Shown: positions 28,721-38,130, counted from the stretch's first letter. The stretch: DNA of 64,000 bases from Amycolatopsis acididurans (GCF_012328925.1 NZ_JAAXLS010000013.1:1-64000), one strand, 5' to 3'. The notes: a model not told the origin generated them from the letters alone. Numbers and translations are program-made.

Positions 28721-28877
28721 TGTGCTGTGCGTCTTCGACCATGCCATGCGGACGGGCGGACCTCAAGTGCGGTCCCTCACTTGGGCTCGTCGCGCTGCCG
28801 CGTTGTACCGCGTTCGCGACGCCGCGGCTCGTGTGGTCGCGCTTACTCTTCGCAATCAACGCGGTCCGCCTACCTTG

Positions 28878-29807
28878 CTAACCAGCCAGCTCCGAAGGTG
28901 TGGCGATGACGTCGACCATCGCGCCGTTGCGCAGCACCGTGATCGGCAACCGGGTACCGATCACCTCGGCGAACAGCTGCCGCTGGATGTCCTGCGCATC
29001 GGCCACGCGCGCACGGCCGACGGTCAGCACCAGATCGCCCGCGTGCAGCCCCGCGCGCTGCGCCGGCCCGCCCGGCACGACCTCCATCACCCGCAGCCCG
29101 GCCCGTTGCCCGGTGTGCTCGGCGACCTCGTCCGGCAACGGCGCCGGCGTGCCGACCACGCCGAGGTAGGCACGCCGCACCTTGCCCTCCACGAGCAGCG
29201 TGTCGATGATCCGGCGCGTCGTGGAGTTGATCGGGACCGCCATGCCGAGCCCGATCCCGGCGACCGCCGTGTTCACCCCGACCACGCGCCCGTTCGAATC
29301 CGCCAGCGCGCCGCCGGAGTTGCCGGGGTTGAGTGCCGCGTCGGTCTGGATCACGTTCTCGATCACCCGCCCGGCGTTGCGGGTGCGCGCGGGAAGGGAC
29401 CGGCCCAGCGCGCTGACGACCCCGGCCGTCACCGACCCCGCGAGCCCCAGCGGGCTGCCGATCGCGACCACGAGCTGGCCGACCACGAGCTTGTCGGCGT
29501 CGCCGAGCCGCGCCGCGGGTGGTGCGCCGTCACGCACGCGCACGACGGCGAGGTCCGACAGCGGGTCCGCGCCGACGACGGTGAAGTCCGCTTCCGAGCC
29601 GTCCGAGAAGGTCGCGACCCCGCGCCGGTCCTGGCCGACCACGTGCGCGTTGGTGATGAGATAGCCGTCATCGGCGAAGACGACGGCCGAACCGCCGCCA
29701 CGCGCCAGACTGAGACTCGCCACATGCGGCGTCACCTCGGCGGCCACCGAACTCACCGACCGCGAGTAGGCGTCGAGGGCGTCGGAGTCTTCCACCGCGA
29801 CCACCAC
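28878..29807 (-). CDS. Trypsin-like serine protease with PDZ domain (HtrA/S1C type)
   Basis: This 309-residue protein has the S1C catalytic triad in TNAHVVG (H55), DPLSDLAVV (D85) and NPGNSGG (S164). It is followed by GMAVPINSTTRRIIDTL and a C-terminal PDZ domain from about residue 215 (AYLGVVGTPAPLP, then VVPGGPAQRAGLHAGDLVL). There is no evident signal peptide or membrane helix, in contrast to most actinobacterial HtrA proteins, so it may be cytoplasmic or its true start may differ; GTG 29807 and the next codon GTG 29804 are both possible. It lies between def and the thiC leader, all on the minus strand. Confidence 0.88.
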   Translation of the reverse strand: MVVAVEDSDALDAYSRSVSSVAAEVTPHVASLSLARGGGSAVVFADDGYLITNAHVVGQDRRGVATFSDGSEADFTVVGADPLSDLAVVRVRDGAPPAARLGDADKLVVGQLVVAIGSPLGLAGSVTAGVVSALGRSLPARTRNAGRVIENVIQTDAALNPGNSGGALADSNGRVVGVNTAVAGIGLGMAVPINSTTRRIIDTLLVEGKVRRAYLGVVGTPAPLPDEVAEHTGQRAGLRVMEVVPGGPAQRAGLHAGDLVLTVGRARVADAQDIQRQLFAEVIGTRLPITVLRNGAMVDVIATPSELAG

Positions 29808-29885
29808 CCTGATTACAGCATTACAGCTATAAACAGTGTGCTCTCGAAACCCAGCAGATCGCCGCTTCTTTCACCGTCGGCGAAC

Positions 29886-30443
29886 TCAGTCCTGCTTGGG
29901 CGGCAGCCAGGACAGACCCGGCTCGCCCCACTTGTTGCGCTTGAGCATTTTCTTCGCGGCGCGGGCATGCCTGCCGACGAGCCGGTCCAGATACAGATAG
30001 CCGTCGAGGTGGTCGGTCTCGTGCTGCAGGCAGCGTGCGAAGTACCCGGTGCCCTCGACCTCGACCGGCTTGCCGTCGGCGTCGAACCCGGTGACCTTCG
30101 CCCACGTCGCGCGCCCGGTCGGATACGACTCGCCGGGCGCGGACAGACAGCCCTCCCAGTCGTCGTCCGGATCGGGCATGGTCTCCGGGATCTCCGAGGT
30201 CTCCAGCTTCGGGTTCACCACGACGCCCTTGTGCCGCACGCCCTCGTCATCGGGACAGTCGTAGACGAACAGCCGCAGATCGAGCCCGATCTGGTTGGCG
30301 GCCAGCCCCACCCCTTCGGCCGCGTACATCGTCTCGAACATGTCGTCGACGAGCGTGCGCAGTTCGTCGTCGAACCTGGCCACCTCGCGGGTGGGGTTGT
30401 GCAGCACGGGGTCGCCGGCGATACGGATGGGGTGGATCGTCAC
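29886..30443 (-). CDS. def: Peptide deformylase
   Basis: Peptide deformylase removes the N-formyl group from nascent proteins. The 185-residue protein shows all three motifs: [10 protein letters not shown] (residues 45-52), EGCLSAP with metal ligand C99, and QHETDHLDG with H141, E142 and H145. The start is taken at GTG 30443 ([12 protein letters not shown]), the family's usual beginning. It is divergent from the DUF3263 gene, the same order as in M. tuberculosis where def precedes Rv0430 and Rv0431. Confidence 0.96.
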   Translation of the reverse strand: MTIHPIRIAGDPVLHNPTREVARFDDELRTLVDDMFETMYAAEGVGLAANQIGLDLRLFVYDCPDDEGVRHKGVVVNPKLETSEIPETMPDPDDDWEGCLSAPGESYPTGRATWAKVTGFDADGKPVEVEGTGYFARCLQHETDHLDGYLYLDRLVGRHARAAKKMLKRNKWGEPGLSWLPPKQD

Positions 30444-30570
30444 AAACGGCGATCGTACCGACCACCACACCATGACGCGCCGGGCCGTGATCCCACCATG
30501 ACCGCGCGGGCACGTGGTTCAATGGCGCCGCGGAATGACAACCGTGTGTTTCGCCGATTTGAGGAGTCAG

Positions 30571-30879
30571 ATGGACGCCGCGGAGTCGATGGCCGGCGGG
30601 CAGCAACCCGCGACCGAGCCCGCCGCAGGCCTGTCCGAGCGCGAGCTCGCCATTCTGGCGTTCGAACGCCAGTGGTGGCAATACGCCGGGGCCAAGGAAC
30701 AGGCGATCCGTGACGAGTTCGCGCTGTCGTCCACACGCTACTACCAGCTCCTCAACCGCCTGCTCGAAAAGCCGGAGGCGCTGCGCGCCGACCCGATGCT
30801 GGTCAAGCGGCTGCGCAAGATCCGCACGACCCGGCAGCGGAAGCGGGTGGCCCGGCGGTTGGGGATCGAGGCGCGATGA
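30571..30879 (+). CDS. DUF3263 family protein
   Basis: This 102-residue protein has the DUF3263 core LSERELAILAFERQWWQYAG, then KEQAIRDEFALSSTRYYQLL and a basic C-terminus RKIRTTRQRKRVARRLG. The middle reads like a helix-turn-helix, so DNA binding is plausible but unproven. ATG 30571 follows GAGGAG. Its stop overlaps the start of the LytR_C-domain gene (ATGA), as for Rv0430-Rv0431 in M. tuberculosis, suggesting joint function with that envelope protein. Confidence 0.9.
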   Translation: MDAAESMAGGQQPATEPAAGLSERELAILAFERQWWQYAGAKEQAIRDEFALSSTRYYQLLNRLLEKPEALRADPMLVKRLRKIRTTRQRKRVARRLGIEAR

Positions 30880-31523
30880 ACTTCCTGCAGGGACTGTCCC
30901 GGCCGATGCGGCTGGCCGGCGTCGTGCTGATCGGGGTGGCGCTGATCGCCGCCGTGATCGGCATCGTGACCGCGGTGAGCGGCGGCGGTCACGAGCAGAC
31001 CGCGGCCCCGTCCAGCTCGGCCACCCAGCCCGCCCCCGGCGGACCGGCGCCGAGCGAGTCCGGCGCACCCGGTTCGTCCTCGGCCCTTCCGACCACGACG
31101 ACCGGTGCGCCGTCGGCGACGGGCACCGAAACCGCTCCGCCCGCCGCCTCCGGCCAGCCTGGTCAGCCCGGGCAGAGTGCCGCGCCCAACGGCGGCGTGC
31201 CTGCCGACCAGGCCGCCGCGAAGTGGGTGCCGGTGCGGGTCTACAACAACAGCACCATCAAGGGACTCGCCGCGAAGGCCGCCGACGACTTCCGCGCAGA
31301 CGGCTGGAACGTGGTCAGCGTCGACAACTACCCGTACGGTGTCATCCCGACCACCACGGCGTACTACACCGAGGGCACCGACGAGGAGACCGCGGCCAAG
31401 GCACTGGCGGCCGACTTCGGCATGAAGGCCGAGCCGCGGTTCGACGGCATCAAGAACTCCAGCCCCGGCGTGATCGTCATCGTCACCAACGACTACCAGG
31501 GCCTGCACCCCAAAGGCTCATAG
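30876..31523 (+). CDS. LytR_C-domain membrane protein, VirR (Rv0431)-like
   Basis: This 215-residue protein has a short cytoplasmic N-terminus, one membrane helix at about 12-34 (LAGVVLIGVALIAAVIGIVT), a Ser/Pro/Thr-rich linker to about residue 115, and a C-terminal LytR_C domain (WVPVRVYNNSTIKGLAAKAA, then VDNYPYGVIPTTTAYYTEG). In M. tuberculosis the homologue VirR, next to the same DUF3263 gene, affects cell-wall properties and vesicle release. It is coupled to the DUF3263 gene by ATGA and its end overlaps the convergent AAA ATPase gene by six bases. Confidence 0.88.
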   Translation: MNFLQGLSRPMRLAGVVLIGVALIAAVIGIVTAVSGGGHEQTAAPSSSATQPAPGGPAPSESGAPGSSSALPTTTTGAPSATGTETAPPAASGQPGQPGQSAAPNGGVPADQAAAKWVPVRVYNNSTIKGLAAKAADDFRADGWNVVSVDNYPYGVIPTTTAYYTEGTDEETAAKALAADFGMKAEPRFDGIKNSSPGVIVIVTNDYQGLHPKGS

Positions 31524-33734
31524 CCGCCGGTTCGCGTAGGCCTCCAGGCTTGCCAGCTGCGCCGGGTCCAGCGAGGGGCGCACGGTTTCGCGTGCCTTCG
31601 CGAAGTGCGCGGCGGCGACCTCGCTGGCCTCCAGCGACTCGCGCATCGCGGTCAGCGCGGCTTCGCGGACCAGCGCGGCGCAGTCCGCGGCCGAATAGCC
31701 ATCCAAAGTGGAGGCGGTCTCGGCCAGGTCCACATCGGACGCGAGCGGGGTGTGCTTCGCCGTCGCACGAAGGATGTCGGCGCGCGCCTCGGCGTCCGGC
31801 GGCGGCACGTACACCAGCCGCTCCAGCCTGCCCGGCCGCAGCAGCGCCGGGTCCACCAGTTCGGGACGGTTCGTCGCGCCGAGCACGATCACCTCGCGCA
31901 TCGGTTCCACGCCGTCCAGTTCGGTGAGCAGCGAGGCCACCACCCGGTCGGCCACGCCGGAATCACTGGACTGCCCGCGGCGCGGGGCGAGCGCGTCGAT
32001 CTCGTCGAGGAAGATCAGCGCGGGCGAAGCCTCCCTGGCCTTGCGGAACAGCTCGCGCACGGCCCGCTCCGATTCGCCGACCCACTTGTCCATCAGCTCG
32101 GCGCCCTTGACGGCGAACACGTTCAACGCCCCGGTACCGGCCAGCGCGCGCACGAGGAACGTCTTGCCGCCGCCGGGCGGACCGTAGAGCAGCACGCCCC
32201 GCGGCGGCTCGACGCCGAGGCGCGCGAAGGAATCCGGATACCGCAGTGGCCACAGCACCGCTTCGGTGAGCGACTGCTTGACCTCGGTCATGTCGCCGAC
32301 ATCGTCGAGGCTCAGCCCGCCCGTCGCCAGCGTGTCCGAAGTGGACATCGAGATGGGACGCACGCTCTCCAGCGCGTCCAGCAGGTCCTGGTGGGAGATC
32401 CGCGGTTCGTCCGCCTCCCGTTGCCGCAGCGCGGCACGCAGCGCCGCGTCCCTGCGCAACGCGATCAGATCGGCGGCGACGAAACCCGGTGTCCGCTCGG
32501 CGACCGCGCCACAGTCCACACCGGACTCCACCGGCACGTCACGCAGCAGGATGCGCAGCAGCTCGGTGCGGATCTTGGCGTCGGGCAACGGAATGGCCAG
32601 TTCCCGGTCGAGCAGGTCGGCAGCACGCAGCCGCGGATCGCAGGCCTCGGGATGGGCGGTGGTCGCGATGAGCGCGAAACCCGGTTTGGCCAGCGCGGTG
32701 CGCAACTCGTCCAGGATGATCGTGGCGACCGGTGCGGGCTGCGTGGCGGGCAGCAGCGCGTCGATGTCGGTGAGCAGCAGTACCGTGGGCCCGCCCGCGG
32801 CGGCCTTGCCCAGCGTGTCCCGCAGCACCGAGGCGGTCGAGTTCGGTGCCAGCACCGCGATGCTCGGCGCGGCCAGTGACAGCACGCGCACGTCCTCGGC
32901 CGCGGCGACGGCCCGCACGAGAGTCGACTTCCCGACGCCCTCCGGGCCGGACAGCAGCACGCCCAGGCGGGCCGAGGTGCCGAGCTTGGCCAGCAGTTCC
33001 GGCCGCCGGAAGGTCAGATCGAACCATTCGGCCAGCGTCCGGGCGGGCGCCTCGGCGCCGGCGAGGTCGGCCAGCGGGACCGTCTCGTCCTCCTCCTCGA
33101 CCGGGGCGGGCGGCGGCACCGATTCCACAGTGGACGGCGAGGCCGGTGGCGGCGCGGCCGGTGTGGTCGCACCGTCGCGCCAGCCGACCACGGTCGACTG
33201 GCCGACGGCGACCACGCCGCCCGGTTCGGCGGCCGTGACGGTGAGCAGTTCGGAGGTCCAGGTCGAGCCGATCGTGCGGGAGAGCTGCCCGCGCACCGAG
33301 GCCACGTCGGAGCCGGGCGGCGGCGCCAGATCCTGGGGCAGCAGGGACACCGCGTCCCCGACGGTGAGCACCTTGCCGATCAACGCGAGCCGCAGTGTGT
33401 GCGGTGACACCGAGGCGCTGGCCAGCCGCGAGCCCGCGACGGTGACCGACCGGGCCGCCGAGACCTGCGCGCGCGCGATGACGACCTCCGAGCCCTCCGT
33501 GACGCCGAGGTTCGACATCGTCACGTCGTCGGCCAGCACGATTCCCGGCGCGTTCGCGGCGTCGCCCGGCGCGGCCAGCGCCGCACTCACCCGCGCCCCG
33601 GTCAGGTGCACGGCGTCCCACGCGCGCAGGCCGAGCGCGTCGAGCACCTCGGGGTGCAGCCGCACGATGCCGCGCCGGGAGTCGAGTGCCGATGGCGTGT
33701 GCCGGACGGTCAGCGTGATCCGCGGTTCGCTCAC
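31518..33734 (-). CDS. Double-AAA ATPase, Cdc48/p97-like
   Basis: This 738-residue protein has a Cdc48-type N domain (about 1-190, starting ITLTVRHTPSALDSRRGIVR), an acidic Pro-rich linker, and two AAA modules. D1 has Walker A GPEGVGKST (263-271) but LLTDID (320-325) in place of a DExD Walker B. D2 is canonical, with GPPGGGKT (518-525), LIFLDEIDAL (574-582), and ATNRPELVDPALLRPGRLER with arginine fingers. ATP hydrolysis is thus probably carried by D2. Such proteins unfold or extract substrates and in actinobacteria may feed the proteasome. It lies beside pssA and psd, as does Rv0435c in M. tuberculosis. The start is GTG 33734. Confidence 0.92.
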   Translation of the reverse strand: MSEPRITLTVRHTPSALDSRRGIVRLHPEVLDALGLRAWDAVHLTGARVSAALAAPGDAANAPGIVLADDVTMSNLGVTEGSEVVIARAQVSAARSVTVAGSRLASASVSPHTLRLALIGKVLTVGDAVSLLPQDLAPPPGSDVASVRGQLSRTIGSTWTSELLTVTAAEPGGVVAVGQSTVVGWRDGATTPAAPPPASPSTVESVPPPAPVEEEDETVPLADLAGAEAPARTLAEWFDLTFRRPELLAKLGTSARLGVLLSGPEGVGKSTLVRAVAAAEDVRVLSLAAPSIAVLAPNSTASVLRDTLGKAAAGGPTVLLLTDIDALLPATQPAPVATIILDELRTALAKPGFALIATTAHPEACDPRLRAADLLDRELAIPLPDAKIRTELLRILLRDVPVESGVDCGAVAERTPGFVAADLIALRRDAALRAALRQREADEPRISHQDLLDALESVRPISMSTSDTLATGGLSLDDVGDMTEVKQSLTEAVLWPLRYPDSFARLGVEPPRGVLLYGPPGGGKTFLVRALAGTGALNVFAVKGAELMDKWVGESERAVRELFRKAREASPALIFLDEIDALAPRRGQSSDSGVADRVVASLLTELDGVEPMREVIVLGATNRPELVDPALLRPGRLERLVYVPPPDAEARADILRATAKHTPLASDVDLAETASTLDGYSAADCAALVREAALTAMRESLEASEVAAAHFAKARETVRPSLDPAQLASLEAYANRRL

Positions 33735-33800
33735 GGTCCCTACTCTAGGGTGAGACTCCGTTGCGCGGTGGCACCACGATCTCGAGGGTCCAGCGCCGAG

Positions 33801-34772
33801 CTAGCGGTCGCCGCGCTGGCGCAGCCCGATGCGGCGCCAGCTGCGGCGGCGGTTGCGGTCCTGCGAGTCCGGCGGGAACGTGCGCATCCCGCGCACGACA
33901 TGCCCGTTGCCGTTGCGCGGCAGGCGAACGGTGATCCCCGAGGCGCCCGCGACGCGCGGCAGCTTCGGCCGGCGCAGGCGCAACCGCCGGGTGCTGCGCG
34001 AACGGCGGATGGCGCGACGCTCGCGCAGCGGCACGTTCCACGCCTCCGGGTGGTTGGCCAGCCAGTGGTACCGGCGCACCGCGTAGGGAATGTGCACGAG
34101 ATACAGCAGCAGCCCCGCGGCCAGCGCGATCAGCGGGTACTGGATGACCGCAGCGGCCAGCAGGCCGACGAGCACCAGCAGCGGGGCGATGGCCTTGGCC
34201 GGCGCCCGCACGGTCTTGAGCGACAACGTGGGGATGCGGCTGATCAGCAGCAGGGCGACGGCGACCGTCCACGCCCACACCACCGGTTTCGCCGACCACC
34301 AGCCGTCACCGAACTCCAGGGTCAGGATCAGCGGCAGCAGCGCGAGCAGCCCGCCCGCCGGTGCGGGCACCCCGGTGAAGAACTCGTTGGCGTACGGCGG
34401 TTTCTCGACATCGAGCAGCGTGTTGAACCGGGCCAGGCGGAGCACGATGCACACGGCGAACACCAGCGAGGTCACCCAGCCGAGGCCCTGCGTGTCGGTA
34501 TGCCAGATGTAGAGCACCAGCGCCGGCGCCACACCGAAGGAGATCGCGTCGGACAGCGAGTCCAGCTCGGCGCCCATCTTCGACGTCGCGTCGAGCAGCC
34601 GCGCGATCCGTCCGTCGAGGCTGTCCAGTACCGCGGCGACGCCGATCGCGCCGATCGCGAGCATGTAGTTGTGGCTGAGCGCGAACTGGACCGACGAAAG
34701 GCCCGCGCACAACGCGAGCACCGTGATGGCGTTCGGCAGCAGTCGCACGCTCGGGTTCATCACCCGGACCAT
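33801..34772 (-). CDS. pssA: CDP-diacylglycerol--serine O-phosphatidyltransferase
   Basis: PssA makes phosphatidylserine from CDP-diacylglycerol and serine at the membrane. The 323-residue protein carries the full CDP-alcohol phosphotransferase motif D-x2-DG-x2-AR-x8-G-x3-D-x3-D (D50, D53, G54, A57, R58, G67, D71, D75) and about seven membrane helices. The last 75 residues form a very basic, Arg-rich cytoplasmic tail, longer than in mycobacterial PssA. It starts two bases after the psd stop, so both steps from CDP-DAG to phosphatidylethanolamine are made from one transcript. Confidence 0.95.
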   Translation of the reverse strand: MVRVMNPSVRLLPNAITVLALCAGLSSVQFALSHNYMLAIGAIGVAAVLDSLDGRIARLLDATSKMGAELDSLSDAISFGVAPALVLYIWHTDTQGLGWVTSLVFAVCIVLRLARFNTLLDVEKPPYANEFFTGVPAPAGGLLALLPLILTLEFGDGWWSAKPVVWAWTVAVALLLISRIPTLSLKTVRAPAKAIAPLLVLVGLLAAAVIQYPLIALAAGLLLYLVHIPYAVRRYHWLANHPEAWNVPLRERRAIRRSRSTRRLRLRRPKLPRVAGASGITVRLPRNGNGHVVRGMRTFPPDSQDRNRRRSWRRIGLRQRGDR

Positions 34773-34774
34773 GA

Positions 34775-35497
34775 TCAGGCCTTCCCGGACGGGAGCTCGG
34801 CGAGCGGGGTTTCGCCGCCGATGGTGCGCTGGCCCTTGCTGACCAGCATCCGGCTACCCGGCGGCAGGTACAGGTCCACGCGAGAGCCGAAGCGGATCAG
34901 ACCGTACGTGTCACCGGCCGACACCTTCTCGCCTTCCGCGATCTGGCACACGATGCGGCGCGCGACGAGCCCGGCGATCTGCACGACCACCAGGTCGTGG
35001 CCGTCGACCGTGCGCAGCAGCACGGAATTGCGCTCGTTGTCGTCGCTGGCCTTGTCCAGATCCGCGGACAGGAACTTGCCCGGCCGGTAGGCGACCCGCT
35101 CGACCGAGCCGGTCGCGGGGGCGCGCTGGACGTGCACGTCGAACACGGACAGGAAGATGCTCACCCGCATCCGCGGCTCGGCGGGCAGGCCGAGCTCGGG
35201 CGGCGGGACGGCCTCCTCGATCAGCGACACCAGCCCGTCCGCGGCCGCGAGTGCGAGCCCGGGGCGCTCGGGCGGCACGCGCTTCGGCTCGCGGAAGAAC
35301 GCCGCGGTGGCCAGCGTGGCGAGCCCGGCCAGCGTGCCGAGCGGCTTGGACACGCGGCGCAGGAGCAGGGTCGCGGCGACCCCACCCGCGACGAACGGGC
35401 GGCCCGCGGGATGCATCGGCGGGAGGGTTTCGCGGGCCAGTTGCAGGGCGTGGGCGACCGGGTTGCCAGCCTGCTCCGGCGTCTTGGGGCTCATCAC
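34775..35497 (-). CDS. psd: Phosphatidylserine decarboxylase proenzyme
   Basis: Psd decarboxylates phosphatidylserine to phosphatidylethanolamine. This is the short, archaeal/actinobacterial type of 240 residues. The pyruvoyl-forming cleavage site is Gly204-Ser205 in GLIRFGSRVDLYLP. Other marks are AAFFREPKRVPPERP near the hydrophobic N-terminal third and SIFLSVFDVHVQRAPATG. The first two codons are GTG and ATG; either could start. The 222 bases upstream (35498-35719) have no gene and hold the divergent promoters of this operon and of the small gene at 35720. Confidence 0.95.
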   Translation of the reverse strand: MMSPKTPEQAGNPVAHALQLARETLPPMHPAGRPFVAGGVAATLLLRRVSKPLGTLAGLATLATAAFFREPKRVPPERPGLALAAADGLVSLIEEAVPPPELGLPAEPRMRVSIFLSVFDVHVQRAPATGSVERVAYRPGKFLSADLDKASDDNERNSVLLRTVDGHDLVVVQIAGLVARRIVCQIAEGEKVSAGDTYGLIRFGSRVDLYLPPGSRMLVSKGQRTIGGETPLAELPSGKA

Positions 35498-35719
35498 GTT
35501 CCCGATTGTTGGGTTTCAGGTAACCGGTTGATATCGACCAAGCCGGGACAGGCGTGGCTTTTCACCGATCTGGGTATCCACGCTACCGCCAGGTCTCGGT
35601 AGACCCGGCTCTGCGTCCCCAACCTCGCCTACCCGCACGGGGGAGCCGCGCCGGGCTCCCGTGCTAACGGAAAGTCGCGGCGGGCGATGCATTCCGTAGT
35701 AGTGGCAGAGAGGAACGTC

Positions 35720-35959
35720 ATGGCAGCGCCGGAACTCACGCCGAGCGGGCGTCTTGGCGAACTGCTCGACGCGTGGCGCGCGGACATCGCCAGCGTGCCC
35801 ATGCCCGAACTCGTCGAGCTGGCGGTGGCCGTGGCGATCGTGCGGGAGGGACTTCGCCGGACGGGTGCCGCCCCCGACGCGACGCCCGTCCGGCAAGCGA
35901 GCGAATCCTTCGGTGCGCGAAAGCTTAGTGTTTGCGAAGCAACCTATGACCACTCGTAG
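35720..35959 (+). CDS. Small hypothetical protein
   Basis: I do not recognise this 79-residue protein. It is acidic and helical in its first half (RLGELLDAWRADIASVPMPE, LVELAVAVAIVREGLRR) with a polar, less structured end. ATG 35720 follows GAGAGGAA by about five bases, which supports real translation. It is divergent from psd and convergent with the GlsB/YeaQ-type gene, eight bases apart. Confidence 0.6.
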   Translation: MAAPELTPSGRLGELLDAWRADIASVPMPELVELAVAVAIVREGLRRTGAAPDATPVRQASESFGARKLSVCEATYDHS

Positions 35960-35967
35960 GGAAGTTG

Positions 35968-36261
35968 TTACAAACGGTCACGCGATCGGGGATTTCGCCT
36001 CCCGAGTGCCAGGACCAGCCGCAGGATGCCCAGCAGCACGACGGCTCCGAGCACCGCGACGCCGAAACTCGGGAAGTCGAATTCGAACGTCTTCGCCTCG
36101 CCGGTGACGAGCCGGTAGATCAACCCGCCCAGCGCGGCGCCGACGACCCCGACCAGCACGCTGACCAGGCAGCCCTGGCGCCGCCGGTCCGGGCCGCCGA
36201 TGACCAGGTTGGCCGCCCAGCCGGCGAGCGCGCCGAAGATGATCCACGAGAAAATGCCCAC
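35968..36261 (-). CDS. GlsB/YeaQ/YmgE family membrane protein
   Basis: This 97-residue protein has three hydrophobic segments with the family pattern GIFSWIIFGALAGWAANLVI, then GCLVSVLVGVVGAALGGLIY and VAVLGAVVLLGILRLVL. These small 'transglycosylase-associated' proteins are stress-induced in several bacteria, without a defined biochemical role. It lies nine bases downstream of moeA on the same strand, so it is probably transcribed with it. The start is GTG 36261. Confidence 0.9.
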   Translation of the reverse strand: MGIFSWIIFGALAGWAANLVIGGPDRRRQGCLVSVLVGVVGAALGGLIYRLVTGEAKTFEFDFPSFGVAVLGAVVLLGILRLVLALGRRNPRSRDRL

Positions 36262-36270
36262 GTGCCCAGG

Positions 36271-37461
36271 TTAGAGCAGCAGCACGTCCACTTTGGTGCC
36301 TTCGGGTGCCTCCGTCGTGTCCTCCGGTAACACGATCAGGCAGTTCGCCTGGGTGAACGCGGCCAGCAGGTGCGAGCCGGGGCCGCCGCGCGGGCCGACC
36401 TCGCCGGTGACCTGGCCTTCCTTGTGCCAGTAGAAGCCGCGGCGGAACTGGCGACGGCCCTGCGGCGACTTGAGCCCCTCGGTCAGCCGCGCCCGCACCC
36501 GGCGCCGGTCCACGTCGGTGTGGCCGAGCGCGGTCAGCAGCGCCGGCCGCAGGAACACCTCGAACGACACCAGCACACTCACCGGGTTGCCGGGCAGCGT
36601 CACCACCGGCACGCCGTTCCACCGGCCGTTGCCCTGCGGTCCGCCCGGCTGCATCGCGACCTTGGTGAACGTCGTGCCCTGCCCGGACAGCGCGTCCTTG
36701 ACGACCTCGTACGCGCCCGCGCTGACCCCGCCGGAGGTGACCATCAAATCCGCGTCCGCCAGCTTCGGCTCGATCTCGCGGCGGAAGGTCGCCACGTCGT
36801 CGACGCTGAACGCGACTTCGACCTCGCAGCCGAGCGCCCGGATCGCCGCGGCCAGTGTCACGCTGTTGGACTCGTAGATCTGCCCGTGCTTGAGCGGCTG
36901 CGGCGCCACCACCAGTTCCGAACCGGTGGACACGACCAGCACCCGCAGCGGCCGGTAGACGGTGAGCCGCTCGGTGCCCACCGCCGCCGCCAGGCCGAGC
37001 TGCGCCGGGCCGAGCACCGTGCCCGCGGGCAGCGCGACGGTGCCCTGCGCGACGTCCTCGCCCGTGCGCCGCAGGTGCGCCCCCGGCGCCGCGCCCTGCT
37101 TGATCAGCACCTTCTCGGTGCCGCCGTCGGTGTGCTCGACCATCACGACGGCGTCCGCGCCCGGCGGCATCGGCGCGCCGGTCATGATCCGGTGCGCGGT
37201 GCCCGGCAGCAGCGGCGGCACCTCGGTGCGCCCGGCCGGGATGTCCTCGGCGACCGGCAGTTCGACGGGCACCTCGGCGACGTCGACCGCCCGTACCGCG
37301 TAGCCGTCCATGGCGGAGTTGTCGAACGGGGGCAGGGACACTCCGGCCAGCAGATCCTCGGCCAGTACGAGCCCCGCGCAGTCGGCGAGCGGGAGGCTCA
37401 CCGCGGGTGCCCTGCCCAGCAGCGACGTGATGGTGGCGCGGTATTCGTCGACGGAAATCAC
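36271..37461 (-). CDS. moeA: Molybdopterin molybdenumtransferase
   Basis: MoeA inserts molybdate into adenylylated molybdopterin to give the active molybdenum cofactor. The 396-residue protein shows PPFDNSAMDGYAVRA (substrate loop), RIMTGAPMPPGADAVVMVE, the MoCF domain with VVSTGSELV and TSGGVSAGAYE, and LPGNPVSVLVSFEVF. The start is GTG 37461. The location between psd and groEL matches moeA2 (Rv0438c) of M. tuberculosis. A molybdenum hydroxylase-type gene lies only 5 kb away (42205-44565) and would depend on this cofactor. Confidence 0.95.
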   Translation of the reverse strand: MISVDEYRATITSLLGRAPAVSLPLADCAGLVLAEDLLAGVSLPPFDNSAMDGYAVRAVDVAEVPVELPVAEDIPAGRTEVPPLLPGTAHRIMTGAPMPPGADAVVMVEHTDGGTEKVLIKQGAAPGAHLRRTGEDVAQGTVALPAGTVLGPAQLGLAAAVGTERLTVYRPLRVLVVSTGSELVVAPQPLKHGQIYESNSVTLAAAIRALGCEVEVAFSVDDVATFRREIEPKLADADLMVTSGGVSAGAYEVVKDALSGQGTTFTKVAMQPGGPQGNGRWNGVPVVTLPGNPVSVLVSFEVFLRPALLTALGHTDVDRRRVRARLTEGLKSPQGRRQFRRGFYWHKEGQVTGEVGPRGGPGSHLLAAFTQANCLIVLPEDTTEAPEGTKVDVLLL

Positions 37462-37533
37462 CGGACCATCCTGCCTCTTCGCGAGCGTCGTGCAAGACTC
37501 TCCCCGTTTCGATCGATGTCAGGGGGAGGTTCG

Positions 37534-38130
37534 GTGCGGGTCCACACGCGGCACACGCCCTCGTTCGGCGTGGCGCGGATCAGCCTCGCGCCCGGCGAGG
37601 CGGTGCAGGCCGTGAGCGACACCATGATCGCCAGCAGCTTCGGTGTCACCGAGGTCCAGCAGTCCAGACGCGGCGGCCCGTCCGTGTTCACCGCACCCGC
37701 CGACGGCGGCTGGGTCGACCTCGCGCCGTCGCGCCCCGGCGACGTCTACACGCTCGAACTCGACGGCCGGACCGGCTGGAACGTGTACAAGGACGCCTTC
37801 CTCGCCCGGCCGTCCACGGTGCGCATCGACCATCCGTGGCAGACGCTGCAGTCGCTGTTCGGCGCCGACACCGGGTTCCTCGAGCACTACAGCGGTACGG
37901 GTTCGCTGGTGCTGGGGTGTGCGGGGCCGGTGGACGCGCTCAAACTGGACCAGGGCGAGCTCATCACCGTGCGTCCCGGTTACCTGCTGGCCTACCCCGA
38001 TTCCGTCCAGTGCCGCCTGCGGGCGTTGGACCCTTCGGCGCCGCAGTCGATCCGAACGGGCGAAGGGCTCGCCCTGGACTTCGCGGGCCCGGGAACGATA
38101 TTGGTGCAAGCGCGTAAATCTCCGCAATAA
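37534..38130 (+). CDS. AIM24 family protein
   Basis: This 198-residue beta-rich protein shows repeated strands typical of AIM24/TIM-like beta-sandwich proteins: VRIDHPWQTLQSLFGADTGF, then YSGTGSLVLGCAGPVDALKL and GELITVRPGYLLAYPDSVQC. GTG 37534 is preferred because AGGGGGAGG lies just before it; an in-frame ATG at 37516 would add six residues. It is divergent from moeA and upstream of the cold-shock gene. The bacterial function is unknown. Confidence 0.82.
   Translation: MRVHTRHTPSFGVARISLAPGEAVQAVSDTMIASSFGVTEVQQSRRGGPSVFTAPADGGWVDLAPSRPGDVYTLELDGRTGWNVYKDAFLARPSTVRIDHPWQTLQSLFGADTGFLEHYSGTGSLVLGCAGPVDALKLDQGELITVRPGYLLAYPDSVQCRLRALDPSAPQSIRTGEGLALDFAGPGTILVQARKSPQ

Noticed and set aside
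35521..35660. Stem-rich stretch before the small gene at 35720 considered as a tRNA
   Set aside because: No cloverleaf with TTCGA-type loop and acceptor pairing could be drawn.
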